Assembly: GCA_016789745.1 (NCBI GenBank)
Contig: JAEUQF010000357.1
Span: 1 to 32,733, forward strand
Reading direction: 5' to 3'
Length of the DNA: 32,733 bases
DNA from: Bryobacterales bacterium
Lineage (GTDB): Bacteria > Acidobacteriota > Terriglobia > Bryobacterales > Bryobacteraceae
The notes under the pieces were generated by a model. It was not told the DNA's origin and did not search any database. It saw only the letters and a program-made list of their open reading frames with translations. Position 1 is the first letter of the stretch; each line of letters opens with the position of its first letter. Shown here piece by piece: positions 1 through 7,683 of this stretch. The translations under genes and the position numbers were made by a program.

Positions 1-386
1 GCCTCCAGCACCGTCACTGGATACCCCTGGATCGTCCGCTCACCCGCCAGCGCCGCCCCGTCCAATCCTTCGATCACCCCACAGGCCTCCTCGACAGTTC
101 CGTTCAGCCGGTCGAACAGTTCCGCTTTCGATAATCCACCCTGCGCGGCGAACTCTGTGTCCCTCACCCGGTGGTCCGGAGCGCCCCCCACCCCCGACAC
201 AATCCACTGCCGCACGTTCCCGCTCAAATGCAGCAGCAGGTTGCCAATGGCGTTCGTGTTCGCCGAACCGCGGAGCCACAACTGGTCTTCCTCCAGCCGC
301 TCCAGGCATTTCCCGATCCGGTCCCGATACTGCCGCAAGCGCCGTACCGAACTCGAGGTGAACTCCGCCGAAAGCTTCGAATCCAT
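1..386 (-). CDS. DinB-like (DUF1572-type) protein, N-terminal part
   Basis: This leftward reading frame starts at an ATG (complement of 384-386) and stays open to the window edge, so only the first 128 residues are present. The protein begins MDSKLSAEFTSSSVRRL. It continues with a helical segment containing YRDRIGKCLERL, then NAIGNLLLHLSGNVRQWI and a GVGGAPDHR stretch. This arrangement, with a conserved His in the first long helix (LLLHLSGN), resembles the DinB/YfiT four-helix-bundle superfamily, specifically the DUF1572-like group whose members bind a metal. The biochemical role of this subgroup is not established. The gene is divergent from the thioredoxin-like gene at 434, and a good promoter lies directly upstream. 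The family call is from pattern recognition and the C-terminal half is not visible. Confidence 0.75.
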   Translation of the reverse strand, partial: MDSKLSAEFTSSSVRRLRQYRDRIGKCLERLEEDQLWLRGSANTNAIGNLLLHLSGNVRQWIVSGVGGAPDHRVRDTEFAAQGGLSKAELFDRLNGTVEEACGVIEGLDGAALAGERTIQGYPVTVLE

Positions 387-393
387 AGAATCC

Positions 394-423
394 ACTATAG
401 GTGGGCGGACAACGCCGTGCTAA
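394..423 (-). promoter_or_regulatory. Predicted sigma70-type promoter of the DinB-like gene
   Basis: On the minus strand there is a TTAGCA -35 (complement of 418-423), an 18-base spacer and a TATAGT -10 (complement of 394-399). Only 7 bases separate the -10 from the ATG at 386, so transcription would begin at or next to the start codon and give a leaderless or nearly leaderless mRNA. No Shine-Dalgarno sequence is present in the gap. The -10 matches consensus at 5 of 6 positions and the -35 at 4 of 6. Confidence 0.5.
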
Positions 424-433
424 CTTGAAATTT

Positions 434-1000
434 ATGCGTACCCTCCGGTGGGCAGGCGTCATGGCCTGTCTGATGCTTCTCTGTGGCACCGCTTCGCTCA
501 ACGCCGCCGGTAAGCTCTCCAACCGCCGAGCCCCGGGCTTCTCCCTGCCGGACCTCAAAGGCCAGCAGTATGATGGCGCCGACTTCCGCGGAAAAGTCCT
601 CCTGGTCGAGTTCATGCAGACCGGCTGTCCCTTCTGCAAGACCATGTCCGGCATCCTCGAACAGACCAAGGCCAAGTACGGTACCCGCATCCAGATTCTC
701 AGCGTCGTCGTCATGCCCGACACGCCCGACAACGTTCAGAAATACATCAAGGAACAGAACATCACGACGCCGATTTTGTTCGACTGCGGCCAGATGACAG
801 CATCTTATCTAAAGATCACGCAGCAGAACCCCATCGTGAAGTTCCCGCACCTGTTTCTGGTCGACAAAGATGGCACTATCCGCAACGACTTCGACCATGA
901 CGACATCAACCGGGGCCTGGTCACGGCCAAGGCTCTCGCCGCCGAAATCGACAAACTGCTAGCCGATGCGCCGCAGGGCGGATCACAGAAAAAGCGATAA
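434..1000 (+). CDS. Secreted thioredoxin-like (TlpA/AhpC-TSA family) redox protein
   Basis: This is a 188-residue protein with an N-terminal hydrophobic signal segment (about residues 6-25, ending SLNAAG) followed by a thioredoxin fold. The redox motif is CPFC at residues 65-68, preceded by a typical beta strand (GKVLLVEFMQ). Before it lies the APGFSLPDLKG entry common to TlpA/ResA and AhpC/TSA proteins. A cis-Pro region (KFPHLFLVDKDG) follows near residue 135. It is probably a periplasmic or membrane-anchored thiol-disulfide oxidoreductase; the partner is unknown. I chose the ATG at 434 because the upstream in-frame ATG at 401 would add a charged 11-residue extension ahead of the signal peptide. 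No clear Shine-Dalgarno is seen. Citrate synthase begins 25 bases after the stop, so the two may be co-transcribed. A CcmG/DsbE role in cytochrome c maturation is possible but the ccm genes are 28 kb away. Confidence 0.85.
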   Translation: MRTLRWAGVMACLMLLCGTASLNAAGKLSNRRAPGFSLPDLKGQQYDGADFRGKVLLVEFMQTGCPFCKTMSGILEQTKAKYGTRIQILSVVVMPDTPDNVQKYIKEQNITTPILFDCGQMTASYLKITQQNPIVKFPHLFLVDKDGTIRNDFDHDDINRGLVTAKALAAEIDKLLADAPQGGSQKKR

Positions 1001-1025
1001 AATTGGAGTCCGGCTAAAAACCAAC

Positions 1026-2312
1026 ATGGCCACCGAAACTATCACCATCACCGACAACCGAACGGGCAAAACTTACACGCTTCCGATTGAACATGGAGCG
1101 ATCAAGGCCACCGACCTGCGCCAAATCAAGGCCGGTGACGAGGATCAGGGCCTTGCCACCTACGATCCCGGTTTCATGAATACCGCGGCCTGCAAGAGTC
1201 GCATCTGCTTCATCGACGGCGACAAGGGCATTCTCGAATACCGCGGTTATCCCATCGAGCAGTTGGCCGGCACCTGCTCCTTCCTGGAAGTGGCTTACCT
1301 GTTGGTGCATGGTGAGTTGCCGAAACAGGGCGAACTCGACGAGTTCACGCGCAACGTCAGTAATCACACCATCCTCCATGAGAACGTGAAGCAGTTCATG
1401 ACCGGCTTCCGCTACGACGCCCACCCCATGGGCATGTTCGTCAGCACCGTCGCCGCCATGTCCACCTTCTATCCGGAAGCGAAGAACATTCACGACCCCG
1501 CCGTGCGCCGCAAGCAAATGCTCCGCCTCATTGCCAAGGTGCCCACCATCGCCGCCTTCATCTACCGCCACAACGCCGGGCTGCCCTACGCCTACCCCGA
1601 CAACGAACTCTCCTACACGGGCAACTTCCTGAACATGCTCTACAAGATCACTGAGAGCAAGTACAAGGTCAACCCCATCATGGAGCGCGCCCTCGACATT
1701 CTGTTCATCCTCCACGCCGACCACGAACAGAACTGCTCTACCACCGCCATGCGTAGCGTCGGCAGCGCCAATACCGATCAGTTCAGTTCGCTTGCCGCCG
1801 CCGCGGCTGCCCTCTACGGCCCCCTCCATGGCGGCGCCAACGAAGCCGTCCTCAAAATGCTCCGTCAAATCGGCAGCAAGGATCGCATCCCCGAATTCAT
1901 CGAACGCGTGAAGAAGGGCGAAGGCCGCCTGATGGGCTTCGGCCACCGCGTCTACAAGAACTACGATCCGCGCGCCAGGATCATCAAGCAGACCGCCGAG
2001 GAAGTCTTCTCCGTCACCGGCAAGAACCCCCTCATCGATATCGCCGTGGAGCTCGAACGCATCGCTCTTGAAGACGAATACTTCATCAAGCGCCGCCTCT
2101 ACCCAAACGTCGATTTCTACTCCGGCATCATCTACGAAGCCATGGGCATCCCCACCGAGATGTTCACCGTTATGTTTGCTATCCCGCGTACGGTCGGCTG
2201 GCTCACCCACTACGAAGAGATGGTCACCGACGCCGATCAGAAGATCGCCCGTCCCAAGCAGCTCTATCTCGGCTCGGGCCGCCGCGATTTTGTCCCCATG
2301 GACAAGCGCTGA
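1026..2312 (+). CDS. gltA: Citrate synthase
   Basis: This enzyme condenses acetyl-CoA with oxaloacetate to form citrate in the cytoplasm, the entry step of the TCA cycle. The 428-residue length fits the larger bacterial (E. coli GltA-like) class. The catalytic residues are all visible: His268 in YGPLHGGANEA, His307 in GFGHRVYKNYDPRA and Asp363 in NVDFYSG. The N-terminal LATYDPGFMNTAACKS and GILEYRGYPIEQLA blocks are also typical. The start at 1026 gives MATETITITDN. A longer open frame from 966 overlaps the preceding gene and has no family support. A GGAG at 1005-1008 lies 17 bases before the ATG, rather far for a Shine-Dalgarno. A TAAAAT at 998-1003 overlaps the upstream stop codon and could act as a -10. 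The identification is secure. Confidence 0.97.
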   Translation: MATETITITDNRTGKTYTLPIEHGAIKATDLRQIKAGDEDQGLATYDPGFMNTAACKSRICFIDGDKGILEYRGYPIEQLAGTCSFLEVAYLLVHGELPKQGELDEFTRNVSNHTILHENVKQFMTGFRYDAHPMGMFVSTVAAMSTFYPEAKNIHDPAVRRKQMLRLIAKVPTIAAFIYRHNAGLPYAYPDNELSYTGNFLNMLYKITESKYKVNPIMERALDILFILHADHEQNCSTTAMRSVGSANTDQFSSLAAAAAALYGPLHGGANEAVLKMLRQIGSKDRIPEFIERVKKGEGRLMGFGHRVYKNYDPRARIIKQTAEEVFSVTGKNPLIDIAVELERIALEDEYFIKRRLYPNVDFYSGIIYEAMGIPTEMFTVMFAIPRTVGWLTHYEEMVTDADQKIARPKQLYLGSGRRDFVPMDKR

Positions 2313-2340
2313 ATCCCACAGGACGCGTTACCGTAGAAGA

Positions 2341-3609
2341 ATGGCAGGGTTGCCGGACACAGCCCGGAGGAATTCGGCGGCTCACAAGCCGGACCCGCGC
2401 TATCAGAAACTCGTGGCGGAACTGGCCTCAACGCAGGCCGTCCGCCAAACCCAGCAGTTCTTCCAGAAAAACCGCCAGTGGATCACCGACCAGCAGATCC
2501 AACTGTGCCGCATTGCTGCACCCACCTTCTTTGAAGAAAAACGCGCCGAGCACATGGCGGCGCAATTCCGCTCCTTCGGCTGGGACGCGAAGATGGATCG
2601 CGCCGGCAACATCGTCGCTTACAGCGATGCCAACCGCGAAGGCCCGTTCGTCGCCCTGACCGCCCACCTCGACACCGTTCTCGCACCCCGCCAAGCCACC
2701 GACATTCAACTCGGCAAAGATGGCCGCCTGCACGGCCCCGGCGTCTCCGATAACGGCGCCGGGCTCGCCGCCCTGCTTGCATTCGCTGCTGCCTGGAAGG
2801 CCGAGCACACCATCTCCGCCAGCGACGCATCGGTAGTTCTCATCGCCAATGTCGGCGAAGAGGGCGAAGGCAACCTCAGCGGTATGCGTTTCCTCTGCCG
2901 CCAGTCTCCGCTCGCCAACAAGATCCGTTCCTATCTCGTTCTGGACGGCCCCGGCACGGATCACATCACCTGCCAGGCGCTCGCCAGCCGCCGCTTCGAA
3001 GTCACCCTCAGCGGCCCCGGCGGACATAGCTGGAGCGATCACGGCACCGTCAACCCTAATCATGCCCTCAGCCGCCTGGTCCATCTATTCAACGAGACGC
3101 AGTATCAGGCCGCCGCCCCGCCCACCCCTCGCACTTCCTATAACTTCGGTATCGTGGAAGGCGGCGTCAGTATCAATTCCATCCCCACCCAGGCGCGCGC
3201 GAAAATCGACCTGCGTTCGGAAGATCCCCGCCGCATCGACGAAATGGCCCGCGACTTCACCGAAGCCGTGGAACAGTCCGTCGAGATTGAAAACGACCGC
3301 GCCAGCGCCGGCAAACTCCTGGCGAAACTCCGTGAGATCGGCGCCCGCCCCGGTGGCTCCCTTCCCACCGGATCCCTGCTTTTGCCGTACCTCCGCGCCG
3401 TCGACGCCCACCTCGGCATCCGCTCGCAACTCGACTGCGCCTCCACCGACGCCAACATCCCGCTCTCCATGGGGCTGGAAGCCGTCTCCATCGGCGCCGG
3501 CGGCCAGGGCGGTGGTGCGCATACCCCCGAAGAGTGGTATGACCCGGAAGGCCGCGAACGGGGTTTGCAGCGCATCCTGCTCACGCTTTGCCTGCTGCTG
3601 GCCGCATGA
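2341..3609 (+). CDS. M20 family metallopeptidase (peptidase T-like)
   Basis: This is a 422-residue zinc peptidase of the M20 family. Metal-ligand and catalytic motifs occur in the expected order: TAHLDTV (His109, Asp111), GVSDNGAG (bridging Asp137), VGEEGEGN (catalytic Glu173 and ligand Glu174), then the lid-domain motif GPGGHSW around residue 229 and a C-terminal GGAHTPEEWYDP carrying the final His ligand. The sequence lacks a signal peptide and is likely cytoplasmic. It probably acts as an aminotripeptidase or dipeptidase, but M20 enzymes also include deacylases and carbamoyl hydrolases, so the substrate is uncertain. The ATG at 2341 is chosen because the open frame further upstream lies inside citrate synthase. 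The stop codon overlaps the start of the EamA transporter (ATGA at 3606-3609), suggesting coupling. Confidence 0.9.
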   Translation: MAGLPDTARRNSAAHKPDPRYQKLVAELASTQAVRQTQQFFQKNRQWITDQQIQLCRIAAPTFFEEKRAEHMAAQFRSFGWDAKMDRAGNIVAYSDANREGPFVALTAHLDTVLAPRQATDIQLGKDGRLHGPGVSDNGAGLAALLAFAAAWKAEHTISASDASVVLIANVGEEGEGNLSGMRFLCRQSPLANKIRSYLVLDGPGTDHITCQALASRRFEVTLSGPGGHSWSDHGTVNPNHALSRLVHLFNETQYQAAAPPTPRTSYNFGIVEGGVSINSIPTQARAKIDLRSEDPRRIDEMARDFTEAVEQSVEIENDRASAGKLLAKLREIGARPGGSLPTGSLLLPYLRAVDAHLGIRSQLDCASTDANIPLSMGLEAVSIGAGGQGGGAHTPEEWYDPEGRERGLQRILLTLCLLLAA

Positions 3610-4490
3610 GCGAACGCGCACGGGCCGAACTGGCGCTCATTGCCGTCACCATCCTCTGGGGCGCCTCCTTCGTGATGGTCAAATCCGCATTGGATCAGGT
3701 CTCGAACCTGTTCTTCCTGCTGATGCGCTTCGGTATCGCCACCATCACCCTCCTGCTGGTCTTCCGCTCCCGTCTCCTCGCCAAACCCGAACTCCGCGCC
3801 GCCTCCCTCCGTGGCGGGCTCCTCGCCGGCCTCTGCCTCCCGGTCGCCTACTTTTTCCAAACTCTCGGCCTGCGCTACACCACGCCGTCCAAATCCGCCT
3901 TCATCACCGGACTCACAACCGCACTGGTACCTTTTTTCGCCGCGCTCGTCTATCGCAATGTACCGCACGTATCCGAGGTAGTCGGAGTCGTGGGAGCCAC
4001 GGCGGGCTTGGCGTTACTCACGCTGCCGCCGGGGCAGTTTGTCCTGGGGTTTGGGGACGCCATTACGCTGTGTTGCACGGTTGCCTTTGCTTTGCACATC
4101 CTGGTTCTGGGCCGCTGGTCGCCGGTTTCCAACTTCGAATTGATCAGCACGCTGCAGATCGGGGTCACGGCTCTTTTGATCGCGGCGGCCCTGCCGTTTC
4201 AGCCGGTGTTCGTCACCTGGAGCCCGTCGGTAATCACGGCGGTGCTCCTCACCGGAGTCCTGAATACGGCGCTGGCCTTCAGCGTGATGGCCTGGGCGCA
4301 GCGGCATTCCTCGTCAACGCGCGTGGCGCTCATCTTTGCCATCGAGCCTGTCTCGGCGGCAGTGATGTCCTACTTCGCCGAGGGCGAACGGCTTTCGCCC
4401 CGGGCCTTGCTGGGCGCCGCCCTGATCCTGGGCGGCATCCTCTTGGTGGAATTGAAACCCATCGGCCCCGTCCGGCATCCACAGGCTTAG
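3606..4490 (+). CDS. EamA/DMT-family transporter
   Basis: This 294-residue integral membrane protein belongs to the drug/metabolite transporter superfamily. It has two EamA repeats of about five helices each. The first repeat opens with ALIAVTILWGASFVMVKSAL and the second ends with the conserved FAIEPVSAAVMSYFAEGERL and LLGAALILGGILLVE. It probably exports a small metabolite or amino acid; the substrate cannot be read from the sequence. The ATG at 3606 overlaps the TGA of the M20 peptidase, so an upstream in-frame ATG at 3588 is unlikely to be used. From about 3930 onward the third-position preference changes from C (GCC, CTC, GGC) to more G and T (GCG, TTG, GGG), close to the boundary between the two repeats, which is unlike its neighbours. 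Confidence 0.9.
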   Translation: MSERARAELALIAVTILWGASFVMVKSALDQVSNLFFLLMRFGIATITLLLVFRSRLLAKPELRAASLRGGLLAGLCLPVAYFFQTLGLRYTTPSKSAFITGLTTALVPFFAALVYRNVPHVSEVVGVVGATAGLALLTLPPGQFVLGFGDAITLCCTVAFALHILVLGRWSPVSNFELISTLQIGVTALLIAAALPFQPVFVTWSPSVITAVLLTGVLNTALAFSVMAWAQRHSSSTRVALIFAIEPVSAAVMSYFAEGERLSPRALLGAALILGGILLVELKPIGPVRHPQA

Positions 4491-4504
4491 ACTACCCTTG
4501 CGGC

Positions 4505-4542
4505 TATAATCGAAAAAGAAAGAAGCAGGCCCTGGGGGGAGG
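4505..4542 (+). promoter_or_regulatory. Possible promoter -10 and Shine-Dalgarno of the Deg protease gene
   Basis: A consensus TATAAT lies at 4505-4510 in the 63-base gap after the transporter stop. A purine-rich GGGGGGAGG follows at 4534-4542, 11 bases before the ATG at 4554. I could not find a convincing -35 at 16-18 bases spacing, so the promoter call rests on the -10 and the location. The protease probably has its own transcription start separate from the upstream genes. Confidence 0.4.
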
Positions 4543-4553
4543 TTTTACCCACA

Positions 4554-6158
4554 ATGGATTTCGTCACTAAAGCACGTCAACAAAAGTTTCTCAGCACGAG
4601 CCTTCTGTTGTTCACCCTGTCGGTCGGTATCCTCATCGGCACACTGGTGAATACAGGCGTCCGCGCCGAAAAAGGTCAATCGGCCGCGCCAGACGCCACA
4701 CCCCTGGTCATTCCCAGCCCCAAACAGATGGAGAATGAGTTCACCAGGCTGGCCAAGCAACTGGAGCCCTCCGTCGTCTACATCACCACCGACTACAACC
4801 CCGTCAAGGAGACGGCCTCCCGCAAGCGCCGTCAGGGAGACGAAGAGGAAGAAGCCGAGGCCGATCTGTTCCGCCGCTTCTTCGGCAATCCCGGTGGTGG
4901 CGGCCGTGGCGGTGCCATTCCCCGCGGCAAGCGCGAAGCGTCCGGCTCCGGCGTCATCGTCGACAAGAACGGCTACATCATGACCAACCACCATGTGGTG
5001 GAAGGCGCCGATCACATCCGCGTCAAGATGCATGGTGACAGCCGCGAATACAAAGCAAAGCTCATCGGCTCCGACGTCGAGACCGACATCGCCGTCATCA
5101 AGATCGACGCCGGCCGCCCCTTGACCGCCGCCCGCATCGCCAACTCCGATGGCGTCCAGGTGGGCGATTGGGCCGTGGCCATCGGCTCGCCGTTCGGCTT
5201 TGAAGCCACCGTCACCGCCGGCATCGTCAGCGCGCTGGCCCGCAACGTCGCCGGCGCCCAGCAGTTCCAGCGCTTCATCCAGACCGACGCCGCCATTAAC
5301 CCCGGCAACTCCGGCGGCCCGCTGCTCAACATCAGCGGCGAAGTCATCGGCATCAACACGGCCATCGCCACCCAGAGCGGCGGCTACCAGGGTATCGGCT
5401 TCGCGCTTCCTGTCAACCAGGCCGTCAAGGTCTACAACGGCCTCATCAAGGAAGGCAAGGTCACCCGCGGCTCCATCGGCGTCCAGTGGCAGCAGACCGA
5501 AAAGCAGTCCGAATTGCTGAAGGCCATGGGTGCCAGCCACGGCGTTCTCGTCGACGTCGTCGCCCCCGGCGGCCCTGCCGAGAAAGCCGGCCTGAAGCCT
5601 GACGACATCATCGTGGCCATTAACGGCAAGTCCGTGAAGGATGGCGATGACCTCGTCAGCCGCGTCTCCGACATGCCCGTCGGCACTGAGGCCACCCTCA
5701 CTGTCGATCGTGCCGGCAAGAAGATGGACTTCAAGCTGAAGATCGCCGATCGCGAAGAGGTCTTCGCCAACGATCCGCGCTTTGCCCGCCGCCGCGGCAT
5801 GGAAGCCCCGGAGCGTTCCACCGACGTCGGCCAGCAGGCCAAGTTCGGCATCGCCATCCGCGCCCTCTCCGACCAGGAGAAGGAAGACCTGCCCAACGAG
5901 TCCAAGGCGGGCGTCATGGTCACCCGTGTCGAAGAGGAGTCCTTCGCCGACGAGATCGGCCTCACCGAGCGCGACATCATCGTCTCCATCAACCGCCAGC
6001 CGGTGGCCACCGTGGAAGACGTGAAGAAGATCCAGAGCACGCTGAAGCCCGGCGATGCTGTGGCGCTCCGCGTCAACCGCCCGGTCGGCATGAGCCTCCG
6101 CGCCCAGCGCGCCCAGTACCAGAGCCTGGTGCTGGCCGGCACGCTGCCTCGCGAATAA
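4554..6158 (+). CDS. HtrA/Deg-type periplasmic serine protease with two PDZ domains
   Basis: This 534-residue protein degrades or refolds damaged envelope proteins. A single hydrophobic segment (residues about 12-34, FLSTSLLLFTLSVGILIG) acts as a signal peptide or membrane anchor. The trypsin-like domain carries the triad His147 (TNHHVVE), Asp178 (ETDIAVIK) and Ser253 (NPGNSGGPL). PDZ1 spans about residues 290-390 (GAPAEKAGLKPDD-like carboxylate loop region) and PDZ2 about 430-525. Length and order match DegP/DegQ. A charged and glycine-rich insert (acidic run near 96-103, then GNPGGGGRGG near 111-120) sits before the catalytic domain, equivalent to the LA-loop region. A strong purine-rich ribosome-binding site precedes the ATG and a hairpin terminator follows the stop. 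I cannot separate DegP from DegQ or DegS-like roles by sequence alone. Confidence 0.93.
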   Translation: MDFVTKARQQKFLSTSLLLFTLSVGILIGTLVNTGVRAEKGQSAAPDATPLVIPSPKQMENEFTRLAKQLEPSVVYITTDYNPVKETASRKRRQGDEEEEAEADLFRRFFGNPGGGGRGGAIPRGKREASGSGVIVDKNGYIMTNHHVVEGADHIRVKMHGDSREYKAKLIGSDVETDIAVIKIDAGRPLTAARIANSDGVQVGDWAVAIGSPFGFEATVTAGIVSALARNVAGAQQFQRFIQTDAAINPGNSGGPLLNISGEVIGINTAIATQSGGYQGIGFALPVNQAVKVYNGLIKEGKVTRGSIGVQWQQTEKQSELLKAMGASHGVLVDVVAPGGPAEKAGLKPDDIIVAINGKSVKDGDDLVSRVSDMPVGTEATLTVDRAGKKMDFKLKIADREEVFANDPRFARRRGMEAPERSTDVGQQAKFGIAIRALSDQEKEDLPNESKAGVMVTRVEEESFADEIGLTERDIIVSINRQPVATVEDVKKIQSTLKPGDAVALRVNRPVGMSLRAQRAQYQSLVLAGTLPRE

Positions 6159-6180
6159 CCTGCAACACTGTACGAACCAC

Positions 6181-6217
6181 AAACGGCGGCCTTCCCACGG
6201 GCTGCCGTTTTCTTTCT
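6181..6217 (+). terminator. Rho-independent terminator after the Deg protease
   Basis: AAACGGCGGCC (6181-6191) pairs with GGCTGCCGTTT (6200-6210) with one G-U pair and an 8-base loop. The stem is followed by the T-rich tract TTTTCTTTCT. It begins 22 bases after the protease stop and ends about 10 bases before the cupin ATG. The cupin gene therefore either has a start inside or just after this region or relies on readthrough. Confidence 0.8.
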
Positions 6218-6227
6218 CAATAGAAAA

Positions 6228-6806
6228 ATGGAACGCCGCACCTTCTATGCCCTGATGAGCGCGCTCGGCCTGCTGCCCGTCGTCGAAGGCGCCAACCCGG
6301 GCAACCCCGAAGTCCTCCTCCTCAAACGCAACGGCTGGATGCCCAACAATGAGCATCTGCCCGTGCTGCTGTACCGCGGCGGCACACCCACCACCGGCGA
6401 TGCGGCCTCCACCTTCGAATCCATCCTCCGCAAAAACGGCTGGGACCCGCAATGGCGCAACGGCGTCTACCCGTTCCACCACTACCACTCCACCGCCCAC
6501 GAAGTCCTTGGCTTCGTCAAAGGCAGTGCCCGCCTGATCCTCGGCGGCGAGGGCGCGAAGGAGATCACGGTCAAAGCCGGCGACGTCGCCCTGCTGCCCT
6601 GCGGCACCGGCCACTGCCGCGTGGAAGCCAGTTCCGATTTCCTCGTCGTCGGCGGCTATCCGCCCGGCCAGGATTGGGACCTGCTCCGCGCCGCGCCCTC
6701 TCCGGAAGCCGTCCAGCGCATGCGCAAGCTTCCCTTCCCCGAATCAGACCCCATCCGCGGCAAGTCCGTCCCCTTAACGCGTCTGTGGACCAAGCAGGTC
6801 CTGTAA
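6228..6806 (+). CDS. YjlB-like cupin protein
   Basis: This is a 192-residue single-domain cupin. The metal-binding first cupin motif is visible as FHHYHSTAHEVLG (His84, His85, His87, His91, Glu92), followed by a GSARLILGG strand and the second-motif region KAGDVALLPCGTGHC with His129. The block VLLLKRNGWMPNNEHLPVLLYRGG ahead of the cupin core resembles B. subtilis YjlB, a family with no established reaction. The first 25 residues (MERRTFYALMSALGLLPVVEGA) are extra. They carry two arginines followed by a hydrophobic stretch, so this copy may be exported, possibly by Tat, unlike the cytoplasmic YjlB. Its 3' end overlaps the 3' end of the converging epimerase gene by 33 bases. No clear Shine-Dalgarno is present. 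Confidence 0.85.
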   Translation: MERRTFYALMSALGLLPVVEGANPGNPEVLLLKRNGWMPNNEHLPVLLYRGGTPTTGDAASTFESILRKNGWDPQWRNGVYPFHHYHSTAHEVLGFVKGSARLILGGEGAKEITVKAGDVALLPCGTGHCRVEASSDFLVVGGYPPGQDWDLLRAAPSPEAVQRMRKLPFPESDPIRGKSVPLTRLWTKQVL

Positions 6807-7676
6807 CGCCGGCAGCAGATCCGCATACCGGAACACATACCCCGACCGCTGCGCCACAATCGGCTCCACCCGCTGGCTGGCCAGCACAATCTGCGCCATC
6901 TCCCCGTACAGCACCCGCAGCGCCAGTGTCGGCACCGGAAAAATCGTCGGCCGGTGCAACACCCGCCCCAGCGCCTTCGTTAGCTCGCTGTTGCGCACCG
7001 GGCGCGGCGCCGTCGCATTCACTGGCCCCTGCAGACTCTGGTTCTCCAACGCGTGCAGCATCAGCCCCACCACATCATCCACGTGAATCCACGACATCCA
7101 TTGCCGTCCATCCCCGATCACGCCCCCAACACCCATCCGGAATGGCGGCAGCATCTTCTCCAACGCGCCCCCGTTGGGCCCCAGCACGATCCCGATCCGG
7201 ATCAGCACCACTCTGATCCCAAACGCCCGCGCCGCTTCCGCTGACTTCTCCCACTCCACGCACACTTCCGGCAGGAAGCCCGTTCCCGGCGTCGTCGCTT
7301 CCGTGCAGAGGTCGTCGCCACGCTCCCCGTAAAACCCGATCGCCGATGCGGCAATCAACACCTTCGGCCGCACCGGCAAGCTGCCCAGCACCTTCACCAG
7401 TGCATTCGTCCCGTTCACCCGGGAAGTGCGAATCCGCTCCTTCACCTCCGGCGTCCAACGCTGCGCCACCGGCTCGCCGGCCAGATGGATCACCGCCTCC
7501 GCGCCCTCCAACGCCTCTCGCGGCGGCTCCTCCTTCACCGCGTTCCACGGAGAGAAGGACACTGCCCCCTTCGGCCGGCTCCGGCCCAGTATGTGCAACG
7601 TGTGCCCCTGGTCCATCAGGCGGCTCACCAGCCGCCCGCCCAGAAATCCGCTCGCTCCGGTCAGCGTTATCTTCAT
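6774..7676 (-). CDS. TIGR01777-family NAD(P)-dependent epimerase/dehydratase (YfcH-like)
   Basis: This 300-residue protein is an extended short-chain dehydrogenase of the YfcH/SulA-like TIGR01777 group. It opens with the Rossmann motif TGASGFLGG, then AEAVIHLAGEPVAQRW, a TSRVNGT block, SAIGFYGERG (the Tyr of the YxxxK-like region) and the family signature QWMSWIHVDDVVGL. The C-terminal GEMAQIVLASQRVEP segment is also typical. The physiological substrate of this family is not established. The ATG at 7676 is chosen because GAGG lies 5 bases upstream and the product begins MKITLTGASG. The longer frame to 7730 runs back into the photolyase gene. Only 7 bases separate it from the photolyase stop, so the two are probably one transcript. 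Photolyase and TIGR01777 genes are often adjacent in bacteria. Confidence 0.92.
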   Translation of the reverse strand: MKITLTGASGFLGGRLVSRLMDQGHTLHILGRSRPKGAVSFSPWNAVKEEPPREALEGAEAVIHLAGEPVAQRWTPEVKERIRTSRVNGTNALVKVLGSLPVRPKVLIAASAIGFYGERGDDLCTEATTPGTGFLPEVCVEWEKSAEAARAFGIRVVLIRIGIVLGPNGGALEKMLPPFRMGVGGVIGDGRQWMSWIHVDDVVGLMLHALENQSLQGPVNATAPRPVRNSELTKALGRVLHRPTIFPVPTLALRVLYGEMAQIVLASQRVEPIVAQRSGYVFRYADLLPALQDLLGPQTR

Positions 7677-7683
7677 ACGGTCC

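Noticed and set aside
1014..2210. A 398-residue open frame antisense to citrate synthase
   Set aside because: Citrate synthase with all catalytic residues occupies the other strand.
4545..6614. A 689-residue open frame antisense to the Deg protease
   Set aside because: It mirrors the strong third-position C bias of the protease gene, has no recognisable domain and covers a terminator. It is a shadow frame.
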